Both the position numbers and the translations under genes were made by a program. From Taudactylus pleione (taxonomy: Eukaryota; Chordata; Amphibia; Anura; Myobatrachidae), in assembly GCA_031769625.1 (NCBI GenBank), contig JAUIMM010000601.1, positions 5,728,001 to 5,792,000 on the forward strand: 64,000 nucleotides of DNA, read 5' to 3'. The notes beneath the pieces were generated by a model. The model was not told where the DNA came from, searched no databases, and was given only the letters and a program-made list of their open reading frames with translations. Below are positions 41,651-53,532 of this stretch, piece after piece. Positions within the stretch are counted from its first letter, which is position 1, and each line of letters starts with the position of its first letter.

Positions 41651-42370
41651 GGTGCAGTGAGCTACGTCTGGAACTTTGCTGAACCCTATGTTCGAGATAT
41701 GCTTGCAATACTTTAATCCAATTCAGCAGATCTTATTGTGTTTTTTAAATAAACTGTTTTACGCTATGGAAGTCTTTTTATAATTGACCCACAGCTATAT
41801 CAAACCTTCGATCCAAGGATTTGGAGAGACCATTGGTTTGAGATAAGCCTTTTTACATTTATTACAAAGAACGTTCCATTTGGCACAAATGTATTATCTA
41901 ACATTGTAATTTATTGAATACACTATGGGCGCTGCCTTGTGTTAATTTTTTAGAGATTAGTTTGGTTCATGCAGGCTCTGAATTATACCAAGGCTGTAGC
42001 TGCATTTCATTATTCGATTGAAAGCTGTTAAGTGTTGAGAAACTTTTTCCTGTGCAGACACACGTCTGTGCCTTCATGTAAATGCCGCTGCAAGCTCTTT
42101 CTTAGGGTACACGTGTGAATGTGCAAGTACTGAGACACCCACTGAGTACTGTCAGAAACTGAATGTATGTTCTTAATTGTATGTTATCTTTACTAAATCA
42201 GTTTCTGTAAAATACTTACCAGCTGAGTATACAAATATATATTTTTTTTATGTAGTTGAGAGCGAGTAAGCACAGACATTTTCTCCTTTAGAAGCTGCTT
42301 CTAATAGGTAGCATAATTTAGTGGGCACCATGGTATATTCCTTATTATACACAAGTTTTTCCAATGAGCA
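41651..42370. other. Unassigned AT-rich DNA
   Basis: Nothing recognised. Confidence 0.5.
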
Positions 42371-42373
42371 CTT

Positions 42374-42972
42374 AGGAGGGAATTCAAATCAGCACAATTT
42401 GTGCGGCCTGAGCGATGCGAACATATCTGCCAATTACGGGAGTGCCAACATAGCAAGTCTTGAGGTGCAAGGGAAAACTTGTGATGTCAGCAGGATGCAA
42501 TGTGCAGTTCCAGAACGGCCCATCATGTTAATGTCTGGAATTGATTTCCCCCCTTATACACCAGAGCTAAAACCCAGGTTATTGCAGGGTTAACCCAGGT
42601 AGCTCCTTGGTGTAAAAGGGGCCTGGGTTGGATTCCCGGGTGGAGTGACCCCGCAATCCAACCCAGGTAACTTGCATGGTTTTAAAAGGGAATAACCCGT
42701 GGAACACTGCAGTGTAAACGGAACAATCCGGGTCAGGATGACCTGGAGCACACCGCATCCCGGCAGAATGGCCAGCTTCAGTGGTGCTTGGAGATGACAT
42801 CATCTCCAAGCGTTCACTTCCACGCCGGTAAAGTCGGGTTACTGCAGACCCAGCTCCGGTGTGAATGGCGCCGACTCGGGAATATCCAGGGTCGGCGCCA
42901 GCTAAATTCCGGGTCTGATTCGGTTTGGAACCCTGTTCCAACCTCCGGTTCTGAAATGGAATTTAGGTATAA
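42374..42972. mobile_element. Two adjoining MITE-like blocks
   Basis: 42374-42555 (AGGAGGGAATTCAAATCAGC ... GGAATTGATTTCCCCCC) resembles other GGGAATTCAA-ended repeats. 42556-42972 carries ACACCAGAGCTAAAACCCAG, several ACCCAGGT words and a TTAGGTATAAAAG end, and matches the family at 38936-39360. Exact borders are uncertain. Confidence 0.5.
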
Positions 42973-44169
42973 AAGCGTTACTAGTTATGTTATCAGGACT
43001 CACTAATTATATGCAGCGATTCAACCCTTACACAGATATTAGCTACATGAGTTTATATTTATAATAGAATCATTTGTGTATTATATATAAAGAACAGTGT
43101 GTGTTAGGCATAACAGGACTTCCTCAGTAAATGTACCCCGACTTCTGTACAGCATCTGCACCCAGCCACCATGCTGCCCTTAGTGACTGTAATATCACAG
43201 TAGGTGAAACACTGACGCCATCATATTGAAGCATAGGGTCGGGACACTTCCTGACCTTTGGATGTTCTAGTATCCAGGGCTCCACCTCCCCTCTAGCACC
43301 GGTGCTCATTCCAGCAACACCTCCCAATTCCCCCGCCGAGTCCATGACAACCGGATCAGGAGCAGTGCACACAGATATTCTTCCCCACGTACCCTGTACC
43401 ATAGCACCAGGTTCCGGCGGAGACAGTGTTACTGTGTAACACTAAATCTCCGTGCGCTAAGCTGAGTCTTCTGTGCGAGTCATTCATCATTAATAATCAT
43501 GTTAAAACTAGAATTATATAAATGACTGAGGTGTAAGTATTTCAAACAGTATTTATTATAAAGCACCTTGTACTGGGGAAGTGGATAGCTCCCCTTCAGT
43601 ATTTGTACCCTACTGAAGCTGCGCAGATTCTGAAGTGTTTCCAGTATGAAGCAGATCATAAATGTTTCCTGTATCCAAAAGAGTAACGCAGATCAGTTGT
43701 TTTATGTTACTACTCTATGGGCCCGATTCATTACAAATCGCAACTGCAACAGAGTATGCATGTTGGCCGATGGTGCGTACTGCGCATGTGTATGCACTGC
43801 AGTGTGCGTGTGTGAGTTAGCATTGCGATGGCTCTGCGATCACCTACGAAATATAGGAATAGTGACTGGCTGTGAGCATTTGGGGGTGGTGACGTGACGT
43901 GGTGTGGAATATGTGTGCGCTGTATAAATAACTGGTAAAAAATAAATATTGCTAACCTCGTTGCATGCAATGGCTAATTTATACGCGCCCATGCAATGGC
44001 GTTCAAACAGAAAGGCACGCTTGCGTTTCTCCAACCACTCCGCACATATTCCACAGCACATTTACAGAGAATATTTGGCCATTTACATAATTCCCTGCCC
44101 CAGTGGAGTTTATACTATATTCCCTACCACATGCTCACACACATACAACTATGGTCATTTTTTTTTTTT
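42973..44169. other. Unassigned DNA
   Basis: No gene supported. GGGCCCGATTCATTAC at 43719 resembles a MITE end shared with 40725; the opposite end was not found. Confidence 0.45.
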
Positions 44170-44335
44170 GAGAGGAGCCACTTAACCTACCAGTATATTT
44201 TTGGAGTGTGGGAGGAAACCCACGCAAGCACAGGGAGAATATACAAACTCCGCACAGGTAGGACCGTGGTGGGAATTAAACCCACGACTTCAGTGCTGTG
44301 AGGCAGTAATGCGAAACATTGCACCGTCTGTGCTG
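44170..44335 (+). mobile_element. V-domain SINE/LINE 3'-end-like repeat
   Basis: TTTTTGGAGTGTGGGAGGAA, CCCACGCAAGCACAGGGAGA, CAAACTCCGCACAGGTAGGA and AGTGCTGTGAGGCAGTAATG form the conserved block known from vertebrate V-SINEs and related LINE 3' regions. No tRNA-like head or tail seen, so it is a fragment. Confidence 0.65.
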
Positions 44336-45017
44336 TTGTACTCAATGTGTAAGGGCTGACCTGTTGTAATTGTGCGTGAGGGGCCGATGTTACTCTATGT
44401 TCCCGATGTATACGCAGGACTGCAAGGTATTATGGATGTGAGATAGCGGTAGTGGACGTCTCTATGCTGGCTGTGTGACGGCATTGCGATAGCATTTATT
44501 AGCATATTTACGCAGTGGATCTGCGTGCGTAATTGCAGCTCGTAATATTGATTGGTTATAATGTACAAGGACCATCCAAGATTTTATAGATTAGTCCTTG
44601 GGCATCTTTGTCCATAGAGATGTCTTTGTGTTTCAGTTCTGACCAGCTGCCTCTTTTTATGAATAATAAATTCCGACAATATGTTCTTATTTTTTGGCTT
44701 TAGAGGTGTATTCTTATTAATAGAGAGTATTTAAGATGCAAAATAAATGACATGATGGGAATTGAAGTGCACGAAGTCCTGCATCAGCACCGATAATAGT
44801 CTTTCAGGACTAAAAAGTATTTAAAATCATTGGTAACTATGTTGTTTAGTTGCAAAGTGTATATGTTAATTGTTGCCATATATGTATATCAAAATTACAC
44901 AGAAGCGCTCACCTATATGTTGATAGAAGCCTCTGTATTAATAGGAACATTTTAATTGTAGTTATAAATATCAGATCTCCCACCAATGTTTATGTCAAAA
45001 GATAATGTATTAATGAA
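44336..45017. other. Unassigned DNA
   Basis: AT-rich; nothing recognised. Confidence 0.5.
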
Positions 45018-46083
45018 TTAGGCCCTCATTCAGAGCCGCTCGTAAGCAGCAGTACGCTCGTAGCGTTCCGATGTTGTGAAACCACGCATGCGCCAGTGTT
45101 ACACTGCACATGTGCGTACGGCTGATTGCGATCTTTTTTTAAGTCGTTCGTCGAATATCGAACAGGAAGTGACATGTGAAATGTGATTGACAGAACAGCC
45201 CGTTTTTGGGCGGTGACGGGGTGGAGATGCGAAAACGCAGGCGTGGCGAGGCATTTTGTGGGCGTCCCTAAATTATCTCATGCGAACGGCAAATGTGATC
45301 GGAACAAGTCATACGTCACTGTCTGATCCACTTTGCGTTCAAACTGCTCGCACAGCTTGTGGTCTGGTATACTCTACCACAATGTCGATGGTCTCGTCCT
45401 CCTTCCCGTGCCTCTTTGATGTTTTTTCGATTTATCATTTCATGCCAGAAAAGCAATCAACTTAGAATTGAAAACAAGCTTGGAATGTGTCTAGCAACTA
45501 GTTTTTTTGAGTAGCACAAAACCGTATGCAGGTGAAGTACTCAGCTGCTAATTTGTGGCTTAGACAATCAATTAGCGTACCAATTTTTCATATTTGATTT
45601 TTTTTATTTTTTTTATTTTTGTTTTGTGTTATTGCAACAATATTGGCATCATGTTTGTGTTTTAGCAACATTTTTAATGGTCCCGGGAATTTCTTATCCA
45701 TTTGGTTTGGGCAAAGTGTTCCTTTAAACTCCTAAATGGTTTTTAACCCTTTGGAATCTGTTTGTTTGTTTTTTTATTTTCCTTTTTTGGGGCCGGGATT
45801 ACCTAAAAACCATATTGAGAATAATGTCACATTACAATGGAGCAGATTTTGAATTATTTTTATTTTTTCCACACATTTTAATCTTTTCAAGTGCATTTTC
45901 AAGTTTGCATGTGTGGCTTACAGCAATAATTGTGCCAAAATATGAATACACAAAATTAGTGGCATTTTGCATAAATAAAATAACACACATTAAAAGCAAT
46001 TCACAAGAAAGGAGAGGGAAGTTTTGGCCCTTAAGGAATATGGGGCAAGCACAGAAGAATTGTGGGAAAATTAGCCAGTGCTG

Positions 46084-47364
46084 TCATCGCTTTTTGCCAC
46101 GTTTGGCTGGGTTAGGGTGGGAGCCTGAACGGGTCCGGGATGTCCTTTGGCTGGCCTCTCCAGAGGCAGATGTTGGGACCTCTGGAGTAGGAAGAGGGCT
46201 AGGCACATTTGGAGGGATGGCTGTTGTTGTGCCAGAGGTGGAGGATCCTGATGTTCCGGCAGGGAGGGTGGCTCCACCATGTGCTGGCGAACGAGCTGCT
46301 CCAGGGCATTGGCAATTCGGATGTTGGCCCTGGTATTTTCCGCCAGGGCCTGACCAATGGTCACGTTGGCCGCAGCATTTTGCTCCATGGCCTCCGCTAC
46401 CCGTAGCAGACTGGCGTCCATCCTCAGCAGAATCTCCGTGTGGTGAATCGATTTAAAATCGAGATCCGTGAGGAGGGCAACTGCCTGCGAGGGGGATTGC
46501 CCTGGACTGGCTTCTGCAGGGTTCACAGCCGGATCTACTGCTTCCTCCCCTGCAGAGCCAGCAGAAATTCTGCGGCCAAGGCTCCCCTCTGGAGCAGACT
46601 CATCCGCCTGTGTCTCTGTTAGAAAAATGAGAAAAGAGTAACATTAGAATCTCCATATTGTCCCAAACACATTTCAGAGTTGGTAACATAACAACATTTA
46701 CCTGGGACAACATGAGGAGCCGCAAAGTCTGGCATGTCCGTATCCATGTTGGACACGCCAAACACCTCATACTGCACACACCCCTGTGCCAGCTCTTCCA
46801 AGTCATTCAGCTCCAATGACACAGGGGTGGGACCCCCACCTGTCCCCCTTGCATGCCTAGCCCTCTCTGCCAGTTTTTGTTTTAGCCGATATTTATAATC
46901 GGTCCATCTGTGGGTGAAAAAGTTGGCATTATTCCTGCAGTATTTGGCCCTGTAACCACTTTTTCAAAAAATGTACTTTTTACGTACCGGCGTTTGACAT
47001 CCCGGGGTAGACGTTCAAACTCACCCACCCTATTGACAGCACTGGCTATCTCATCCCACATTTTCCACTTCTGGCTTGCACCCATATTCCGATCTGCCTG
47101 TGGCAGGATGTCAACACACATTTGGACCAAAACCTCCATCTCCTTTCTTGTGAATTGTGGCTGCCTTTTTTTTTGCCTTCTTTTGTGGGCCTACTCGGCC
47201 CAGCAGCCTCTTCCATGGCATCCTCAATACCGTTTTGCAAAAACATTGATTACATTTAGATGTTCAGTTTTCACTAAATTCTGGTTCTTAAAAAAATTTT
47301 AAGCCAAAAGAGTCAAATACTTACCGGGCGTCTCTTGACCATTGTTTTGCTGCTCTGTAGCCAT
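46084..47364 (-). pseudogene. Harbinger Myb/SANT (trihelix)-like gene 1, four exons
   Basis: Exon 1 is 47364-47325 (MATEQQNNGQETP, donor GTAAGT). Exon 2 ends 46988 (donor GTACGT) and carries the first helices: FTRKEMEVLVQMCVDILPQA, KWKMWDEIASAVNRVGEF, RLPRDVKRR. Exon 3, 46907-46702 (acceptor CACAG), continues WTDYKYRLKQKLAERARHAR, so splicing rebuilds the third helix. Exon 4, 46615-46084 (acceptor AACAG), encodes a coiled-coil-like stretch (LLRVAEAMEQNAAANVTIGQ) and a basic tail KRGKKR that may act as a nuclear signal. Breaks: a frameshift in the A run of exon 2 near 47170 and another in exon 4. Such proteins bind the TIRs and import the transposase. The exon 2 acceptor is unresolved. Confidence 0.75.
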
Positions 47365-47997
47365 TTTGAGAACAACAACTTGAACTACAGCAGACCGTTT
47401 TGATTTTTCCGTGACGTATTTATACATGCGTCCGTATTATTCGTCCGCATCATTGATTGTGCGCTCCTATGATCCGTCCTTAAATATAGCGGGAAAATAA
47501 AGACTATTTATTGCTTTGGGCGACTCGAGTCCAGGTGGCGGGTGTTGATTGTTGGAGGTTTCGTGTGTAGTAGTGGATTGTTGGCGGGATTAGTGGTTGT
47601 AGGCGGGTTTTTGGAGTAGGAGTTGTTTTTTTTTTTTGGTTCCTTATTTTCCGTTCGTTTTTTTATTGCGGTTATTTTCTTTGTCGGTTATTTTTGGAGT
47701 AAGTATTTTATTCAACTCCTTTAAAAAATAAGGGATATACAAACCAAATGTTCTTTTTTTTATTTTGTTTTGGATTTCTTTACAGTTATTTTGGCTGGGC
47801 CCCATTGGAGTTTTTGGACTGTGACTTCTTAGTCGAATTTCTGTAAGTTTATCTTTTTTCCTGATTTACCAATTTGGATGTGTTGTTTTTCACATATATT
47901 TTGTACATTACTGTTTGATTTATAAGTTTAACAATCATGTATTATCATTAAATATAGCGTAATGTTTAGCCAAATATATTTCCTTGGTTTATCCCTT

Positions 47998-48406
47998 AAA
48001 AATGCGAACTATTTAGCGCACTAATGTTTCCTTAATCCCCATGTAAAAATGCAAACTATTTAGCGCACTAATGTTTCCTTAATCCCCATGTAAAAATGCA
48101 AACTATTTAGCGCACTAATGTTTCCTTAATCCCCATGTAAAAATGCGAACTATTTAGCGCACTAATGTTTCCTTAATCCCCATGTAAAAATGCGAACTAT
48201 TTAGCGCACTAATGTTTCCTTAATCCCCATGTAAAAATGCAAACTATTTATCGCACTAATGTTTCCTTAATCCCCATGTAAAAATGCGAACTATTTAGTG
48301 CACTAATGTTTCCTTAATCCCCATGTAAAAATGCGAACTATTTAGCGCACTAATGTTTCCTTAATCCCCATGTAAAAATGCGAACTATTTAGCGCACTAA
48401 TGTTTT
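47998..48406. repeat. 47-bp minisatellite, about 8.7 copies
   Basis: Nearly identical tandem units containing TGCGAACTATTTAGCGCACT and AATGTTTCCTTAATCCCCAT. Lies between the divergent trihelix gene 1 and transposase gene, so it may be part of their shared upstream region. Units differ by single bases, such as TGCAAAC for TGCGAAC. Confidence 0.97.
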
Positions 48407-48714
48407 TTCTAACATAAATTTGTCCATTCTTGTTTGTCCACTCAATGTAGGGTGCATTTTTCAAATAATGTGTGCTCCACCCTATCATTGTGCGCATTTT
48501 GCCAAATTTAATAAAAAAAATTCTGTCACCCCAAAATTCTAAAACGAATTTCTAATTTTGAACTGTAGGTTGTTGCACTCATGACAATACCCCGGCATGT
48601 AAGCATCTTTGGATTTTGCGGAAAAGATAAGTATTTTTTGGAAAGATCATTTTTAACAACCATTAACTACCTGGCTTGCCATTTCAGGTTGATGTTGGTC
48701 GTCTTATTTTGGCC

Positions 48715-49832
48715 ATGCTTCCGGAACCCGACCAACCTCAACCTTGTCCCAGGCATAGGCATCGTAGGCGTGTAATGCCCAAGATATATAGAACACGTGT
48801 CACCCTTTTTGGAATGCCCGATGATGAGGTTTTAAGATGATACCGTCTTCCTCCACAAATCATCATAGACACTCTCTCATTAATAGAGAGTGATCTGGAG
48901 CGGCAAATTGACAGTCCTACAGCAATACCACCACTTACGCAATTAATGGAGGTGTTACATTTCTGTGCCTCAGGATCCTTTCAAACCACGGTGGGAATAG
49001 TGGCCGGAATCTCCCAATCCTCCTTTTCAAGGATCTTGAGGGCAGTGATGGAGGCCCTTTTCAAGCACCTCCATCATTTTATTAACATCCCATTGGATAT
49101 GGGTTCCCTTAGTGTGGCGAAGGCAAATTTTTAACAAATAGCTGGCTTCCCACACATCATAGGGGTTGTGGATGGTACTCACATACCACTTCAGCCTCCA
49201 GCATGGCTGGAGGCAATTTTTAGGAACCGCAAGCACTATCACTCACTGAATGTAATGGTGGTATGTGATGCCTCCCTCCAGATCCTGTCCCTGAATGCAA
49301 AATTACCCGGGAGTGCACATGACTCATTCGTCAGGGATTTGGCATAAATTAAACAACCTACAAGCTGGTGATGTGTGGCTTCTGGGTAAGTGGAGCCCTT
49401 TAGTTGAAACCAATGCAAAGCTTGATACACAGTGATCCTGATTTTTGTTTTTTCATTTTCACAGGAGACAGTGGCTACCCTTGCACGTCCTGGCTGCTCA
49501 CTCCTTATTTGGCTCCCACACCAGGGCCACAAAGTGAGTATAATTCCGCACTTACAGCCACCAGGCAGGTGGTGGAGCGCTGTATCGGCCTTTTAAAAGG
49601 CCGATTCAGATGCCTCCACCGCTCTGGTGGCGAACTCATGTATTTGCCGGCTATGGTTTCGAAAATTGTGGTCCTGTGTGGTATCTTTCACAACATCGCC
49701 ATAAGGAGTGGTGTCCCAATGCAGCCAGAGGATGCCTTACCTGAGGATGGCCCCCCCAAGGTTGGTCAGAGGTCAGTATGTGGGGGGCCATACGCGATGA
49801 TGTGGTGGCCCGTTTTTTCAGGTAATTATTGA
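48715..49832 (+). pseudogene. Harbinger (HARBI1-like) DDE transposase, two exons
   Basis: Start ATG 48715 (MLPEPDQPQPCPRHRHRRR). Exon 1 to 49385 encodes a helix-turn-helix region (QTTVGIVAGISQSSFSRIL), then GVVDGTHIPL (first Asp), PGSAHDSFV and GIWHKLNNLQAGDVWLLG. Exon 2 from 49465 (intron 49386-49464, GTAAG...CACAG) gives GDSGYPCTSWLLTPY (second Asp) and VVERCIGLLKGRFRCL (Glu), then a C-terminal LCGIFHNIA helix. In-frame stops occur after DDEVLR and AKANF, a frameshift lies near 49342, and another near the end shifts out of RDDVVARFFR. The enzyme cuts at the TIRs and inserts at 3-bp A/T-rich sites. Catalytic residues are all present. Confidence 0.85.
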
Positions 49833-50655
49833 CAAACATTTACTTAATTGTCCCAAAGTCTACATGTACGATTGTAATGTGCCTTTTTAATCTTGTTTTT
49901 CATTTTTTATTCTTGTCTTCCTTTTCAAACCATGTAAAAACGATGCCTACTACCTGACCCACTAAATTGTCTACATGTGGCCACATTGGAACTAACTTGT
50001 GGATCAATTATTTCATCACCTCATTTTGTGGATTCATGTTGGCCTGCTACTTATTTCAACTATTCTTGAGTGTTGTTTTTTTTTTTTGCGTTTGGTGTAG
50101 GTTGTTTTTTGTAGTGTGTTTTCACTGTGTGAATTGCTTGTCACAATTCACTTTCTGTTTGTGTTTGCTGTGTATTAAAGTTTTCTTTTCCGTTAAAAAG
50201 ACTGTTTATTTACACATTACAAGCACGTGTAACCTGGCTGAAAAAATGCCACCTTTCCTAATGCCGAATCCTGTAATGTGTGAAATTGTTAAGTCTTTGA
50301 ACATGCTTTGTGGCTTAGAAAAAACAACAAAGTTATTTGGGTGAATCAGTAGTTTGTTCAAAATAGGCCTAAGCAGGTTTCAGTTTCTATTTACATTACC
50401 CACCACAAGAAAAAACACAAACTGTTGGTTTTTCCACAAACCTATTGGTATGGTGAGGCGTTTAATGTGTCAGCTTACATACTTTCTACCGCTTTGTACA
50501 ATCTAATTTACCTTACTTTAAAGAATATGACCAAATCGTGGACTTATGGAAGGTTAAACAATGTATTATTTTCAGTCAAGAAATGAGACTCGTTAACATA
50601 CAACGCTATTTTATTGTAAAAAATATACAAAACAAAATTGCAAACAAACAAAAAA

Positions 50656-52152
50656 TCAGCTCCGAAGGAGCGCCGCCATGTGGTCCAGGACCACTAGCAT
50701 GGCAATGACGTGGCCACGCAAGGCGGCCAAGCCCTCCTGCATACCATGCATCTGCCTCTGGTCCTCTGTTGGTATAAAAAAAAAGGGATCCTTAATGAAA
50801 TGACACCTTACATTATAAGTTGAATAAACAAACTAAACAAATAAATCTATTTGCAAACAAGATCCAGTTTTGTGGTTAAAAAACAAGTACAGGCAAATGC
50901 TAAGATGGTAACAATAACAAATTATAAATGAACACACTAAAAGGCGACACAAAAAGGATGAAGCACCCTTGTTAGGGTAAATCAAAAAACCCCAAGAATG
51001 AGTGTTTTCACATGTGTGATATGTATCAGTGGAAAATATCCAAGACATTGTATATCCAATTCAAAATGTATTTTTACAACAAAAGAAAGGTAAACACACT
51101 GGTCATTGGGCTGGATGGTCTTGGAGGCCCTCCATCCTCCTCCTCCTCGGAGGTGGGCCAGTGCTGGTGGGTTGAGGGAGGGGAGAGGGCGGAAATGGTT
51201 GATGGGCCGGAAAATCGAGGGGGTGGTGGAGGGGAGGGTGAAGAAAAGAGAGGGGGGGTGGAGGGGAGGGGGAATTTTGGGGCTGGTGCAAATTGGGAGA
51301 GGGAGGGGACTCAGCTATTGGCCGGGCAGGGGGGGAGGGGGAATTGTGGGAAGGTTGGGCTGGGACTGGGCGTCGGCATCAGGGGCCGAGCCCGGCGAAG
51401 AACTCTGCAGCGAGGCCGGATTCTACGTTCAGCCCCTAAATGATTAAGGAAATTTTTAAAATTTTTTAGGGAGGGGGGGGTGGAACCCAAATTTAAAACA
51501 CCAAAAAAAACAAACATTCTAAAAAAGGAAAACATGCACACACAGACATGTGTAAAAACAAAAAACAGGGCTATACTGCAAACAAACATGCACACACAGA
51601 CGTGTAAAATCAAAAAACAGGGCTATACTTCAAATAAACATGCACACACAGACATGTGTAAAAACAAAAAACAGGGCTATACTGCAAACAAACATGCACA
51701 CGCAGATAGGGCCGCAACAAAAAACAGGGCTATACTGCAAACAAACATGCACACGCAGATAGGGCCGCAACAAAAAACAGGGCTATACTGCAAACAAAAA
51801 TGCACACGCAGATAGGGCCGCAACAAACAAACAGGGCTATACTGAAAACAAACAAGCACACGCAGATAGGGCCGAAAACAAATCCTACAATCAAAAAAAA
51901 ACACTTACTTGCAGCGATCCGCTGCCGAAAACATGCCAGCAAGCGGGGGGTGCGGCACCGCAGATCCGACCACCTGAGCTCTAATTGGCCGATATTACGG
52001 CGTGAGCCAAAGGAGCGCAGGTGGAGGCGAACCTCCGCATAGGCCGATCGCTTGGCCCGGTTGGTGATGGGGGGAGGCTGGCTGGTGATCCTCCGGTCCA
52101 TTACCTCGGTGAGGACCAACAGCTCCCGTGTGGTAACTGCGGAGGCTCTCAT
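50656..52152 (-). pseudogene. Second Myb/SANT-like gene in the Harbinger element, three exons
   Basis: Exon 1, 52152-51909, starts MRASAVTTRELLVLTEVMDR and has ITNRAKRSAYAEVRLHLRSF and LELRWSDLRCRTPRLLACFRQ, a trihelix-type DNA-binding pattern; donor GTAAGTG. Exon 2, from 51435 (acceptor TTTAG), joins in phase and encodes a basic then Pro-rich region (RRIRPRCRVLRRARPLMPTP), with an in-frame stop after PANS and a frame change. Exon 3, 50765-50656 (acceptor AACAG), encodes EDQRQMHGMQEGLAALRGHV, a short C-terminal helix. It shares no obvious sequence with gene 1. Donor of exon 2 not resolved (about 51105). Confidence 0.65.
51540..51880. repeat. Minisatellite in intron 1, about 57-bp unit, six copies
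   Basis: Tandem units with AAAAAACAGGGCTATACTGC, AAACAAACATGCACACGCAG and ATAGGGCCGCAACAA. It keeps frames open on both strands, which is not evidence of coding. Confidence 0.92.
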
Positions 52153-53004
52153 GATGGCAATGATTTTTTTAAGAGCAAACAGTTTTAATAAAGGCCAGAG
52201 AAAACTTTTGATTGGCTAATGTACTTTGTAAATTAACAGGAACCATTATATTGGTTATTGTATGAGTCATGTGTCCTACAGGCTCCAAAATATAATGTGA
52301 GTTATGATAGGCTTCATGCAGTGACATGCGTAAGCTAATTTAAATAAATAAATTTAAACCTGAAAATAGGAATATCCTAAACACAGGAAAACAATAGGAT
52401 AATTGGTTACAACATGTATTTTTGATAAAGTAAACCATTGGTGAAACCGTACGTATTCTGCGGGAAAAATGACACACACGGACAACAATAAAGTTTATTG
52501 AAAATGAAAAAAAAAATGGATGGCAAACATGTGAAGAGCAATTAAGCTAATTAATATATTGATTTGCATGATACGATTAAAGTATGTATGCAGAATGAAC
52601 GAGCAGGTAATCGAAATCTGACAGGCCCACTTCCGGTTTGGACTTGTGCGAGCGTTCCCTGCAACCAAATTTGGAGATGGACGGCCGCAATTTTGCTCGT
52701 TCGTTAGCTATAGGAGGGGTTGGGAGACTTTGGGGCGGAAGATTAGATACGAGCGCATGAATTTACATTTTCTCGCTCGTTCGTCGAACGAGCGATCAGC
52801 CACTTGCGTACGGCTCTGAATCAGGCCCTTAATCCATAGGAGACACATTGCTATAAAAATAAAATACTTGAGACTAAAATCAAGGCAAAAATGATTATGA
52901 ATATGCTGCAGGACTGTGGCTTGAAAATGTGACCGGGAAATTAGTAGGTTCCTTTAGGGAGCCCCTATCCATCTTGTACCTACGTCCCCAGGTCACCGTA
53001 TACA

Positions 53005-53532
53005 GGGCCTGATTCAGAGCTGAACGCTCTGACCAGAGCGCTCGCTCTGAATCAGGGCCCTCCTACCTGTTTTAGGAGCGTCCTCATGGATGCTCGCATA
53101 GCTGTGGGTTACCACACACAGCTTATGCGAGCGTCCATGATGATGGTCGCGATGGTCAAGACCATCGCGACCATCGGGCTTGCGACGGAGACCCTGCGGT
53201 AGGGTCTCGCTGCCGCAAGCCCTGGAGTGATTTTGGCTCTATCAGAGCCAAAATCACTCCCACTGACATCACTAGTGATGTCAGTGGGGCCGGTTTCAGA
53301 CAGTAGGCGTTCCCATGGGAATGCCTCCGTCTGGCAGGCATGACCCCGGCACGCCCACCAAAGGGGGCGTGCTGTCAATCAACATCGACAGCACGCCCTC
53401 TTTGGTGTGAGACCCGGAGCGATGGAGAGCCCGTCGCACAACGGAGCTCCCTCCATCGTGCGCATGCGCAGTGGGGGAGCATCGACCCGCTTGCGAGCGT
53501 ACTGCCACTCACGAGCGGGTCTGAATGACCCC
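53005..53532 (+). mobile_element. Tandem-hairpin MITE, copy E
   Basis: Left end GGGCCTGATTCAGAGC with the 54-bp terminal TIR hairpin, then the copy A order with one additional pair CTTGCGACGGAGACC, as in copy B. The right end is GGGTCTGAATGACCCCC, i.e. the last bases have changed from GGGCC. Flanks do not show a clean duplication. Confidence 0.85.

Larger units (their letters stand above)
45021..52828. mobile_element. Full-length PIF/Harbinger element, three genes, TSD TTA
   Basis: Left end GGCCCTCATTCAGAGCCG, right end CGGCTCTGAATCAGGCCC, flanked by TTA (45018-45020, 52829-52831). 7808 bp. Subterminal regions share CGTTCGTCGAA words in inverted order. Gene order: trihelix gene 1 (minus, 47364-46084), 47-bp minisatellite (47998-48406), DDE transposase (plus, 48715-49832), trihelix gene 2 (minus, 52152-50656). 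Known Harbinger elements carry one transposase and one Myb-like partner; here a second Myb-like gene is present. All genes have intron signals and several have stops or frameshifts, so the copy is dead. Confidence 0.85.

Noticed and set aside
47998..48406. Evenly spaced repeats suggesting a CRISPR array
   Set aside because: The whole 47-bp unit repeats with no unique spacers, and the setting is a eukaryotic transposon.
51480..51815. 111-codon frame with repeated TNMHTQTCKIKK
   Set aside because: Translation of the intronic minisatellite.
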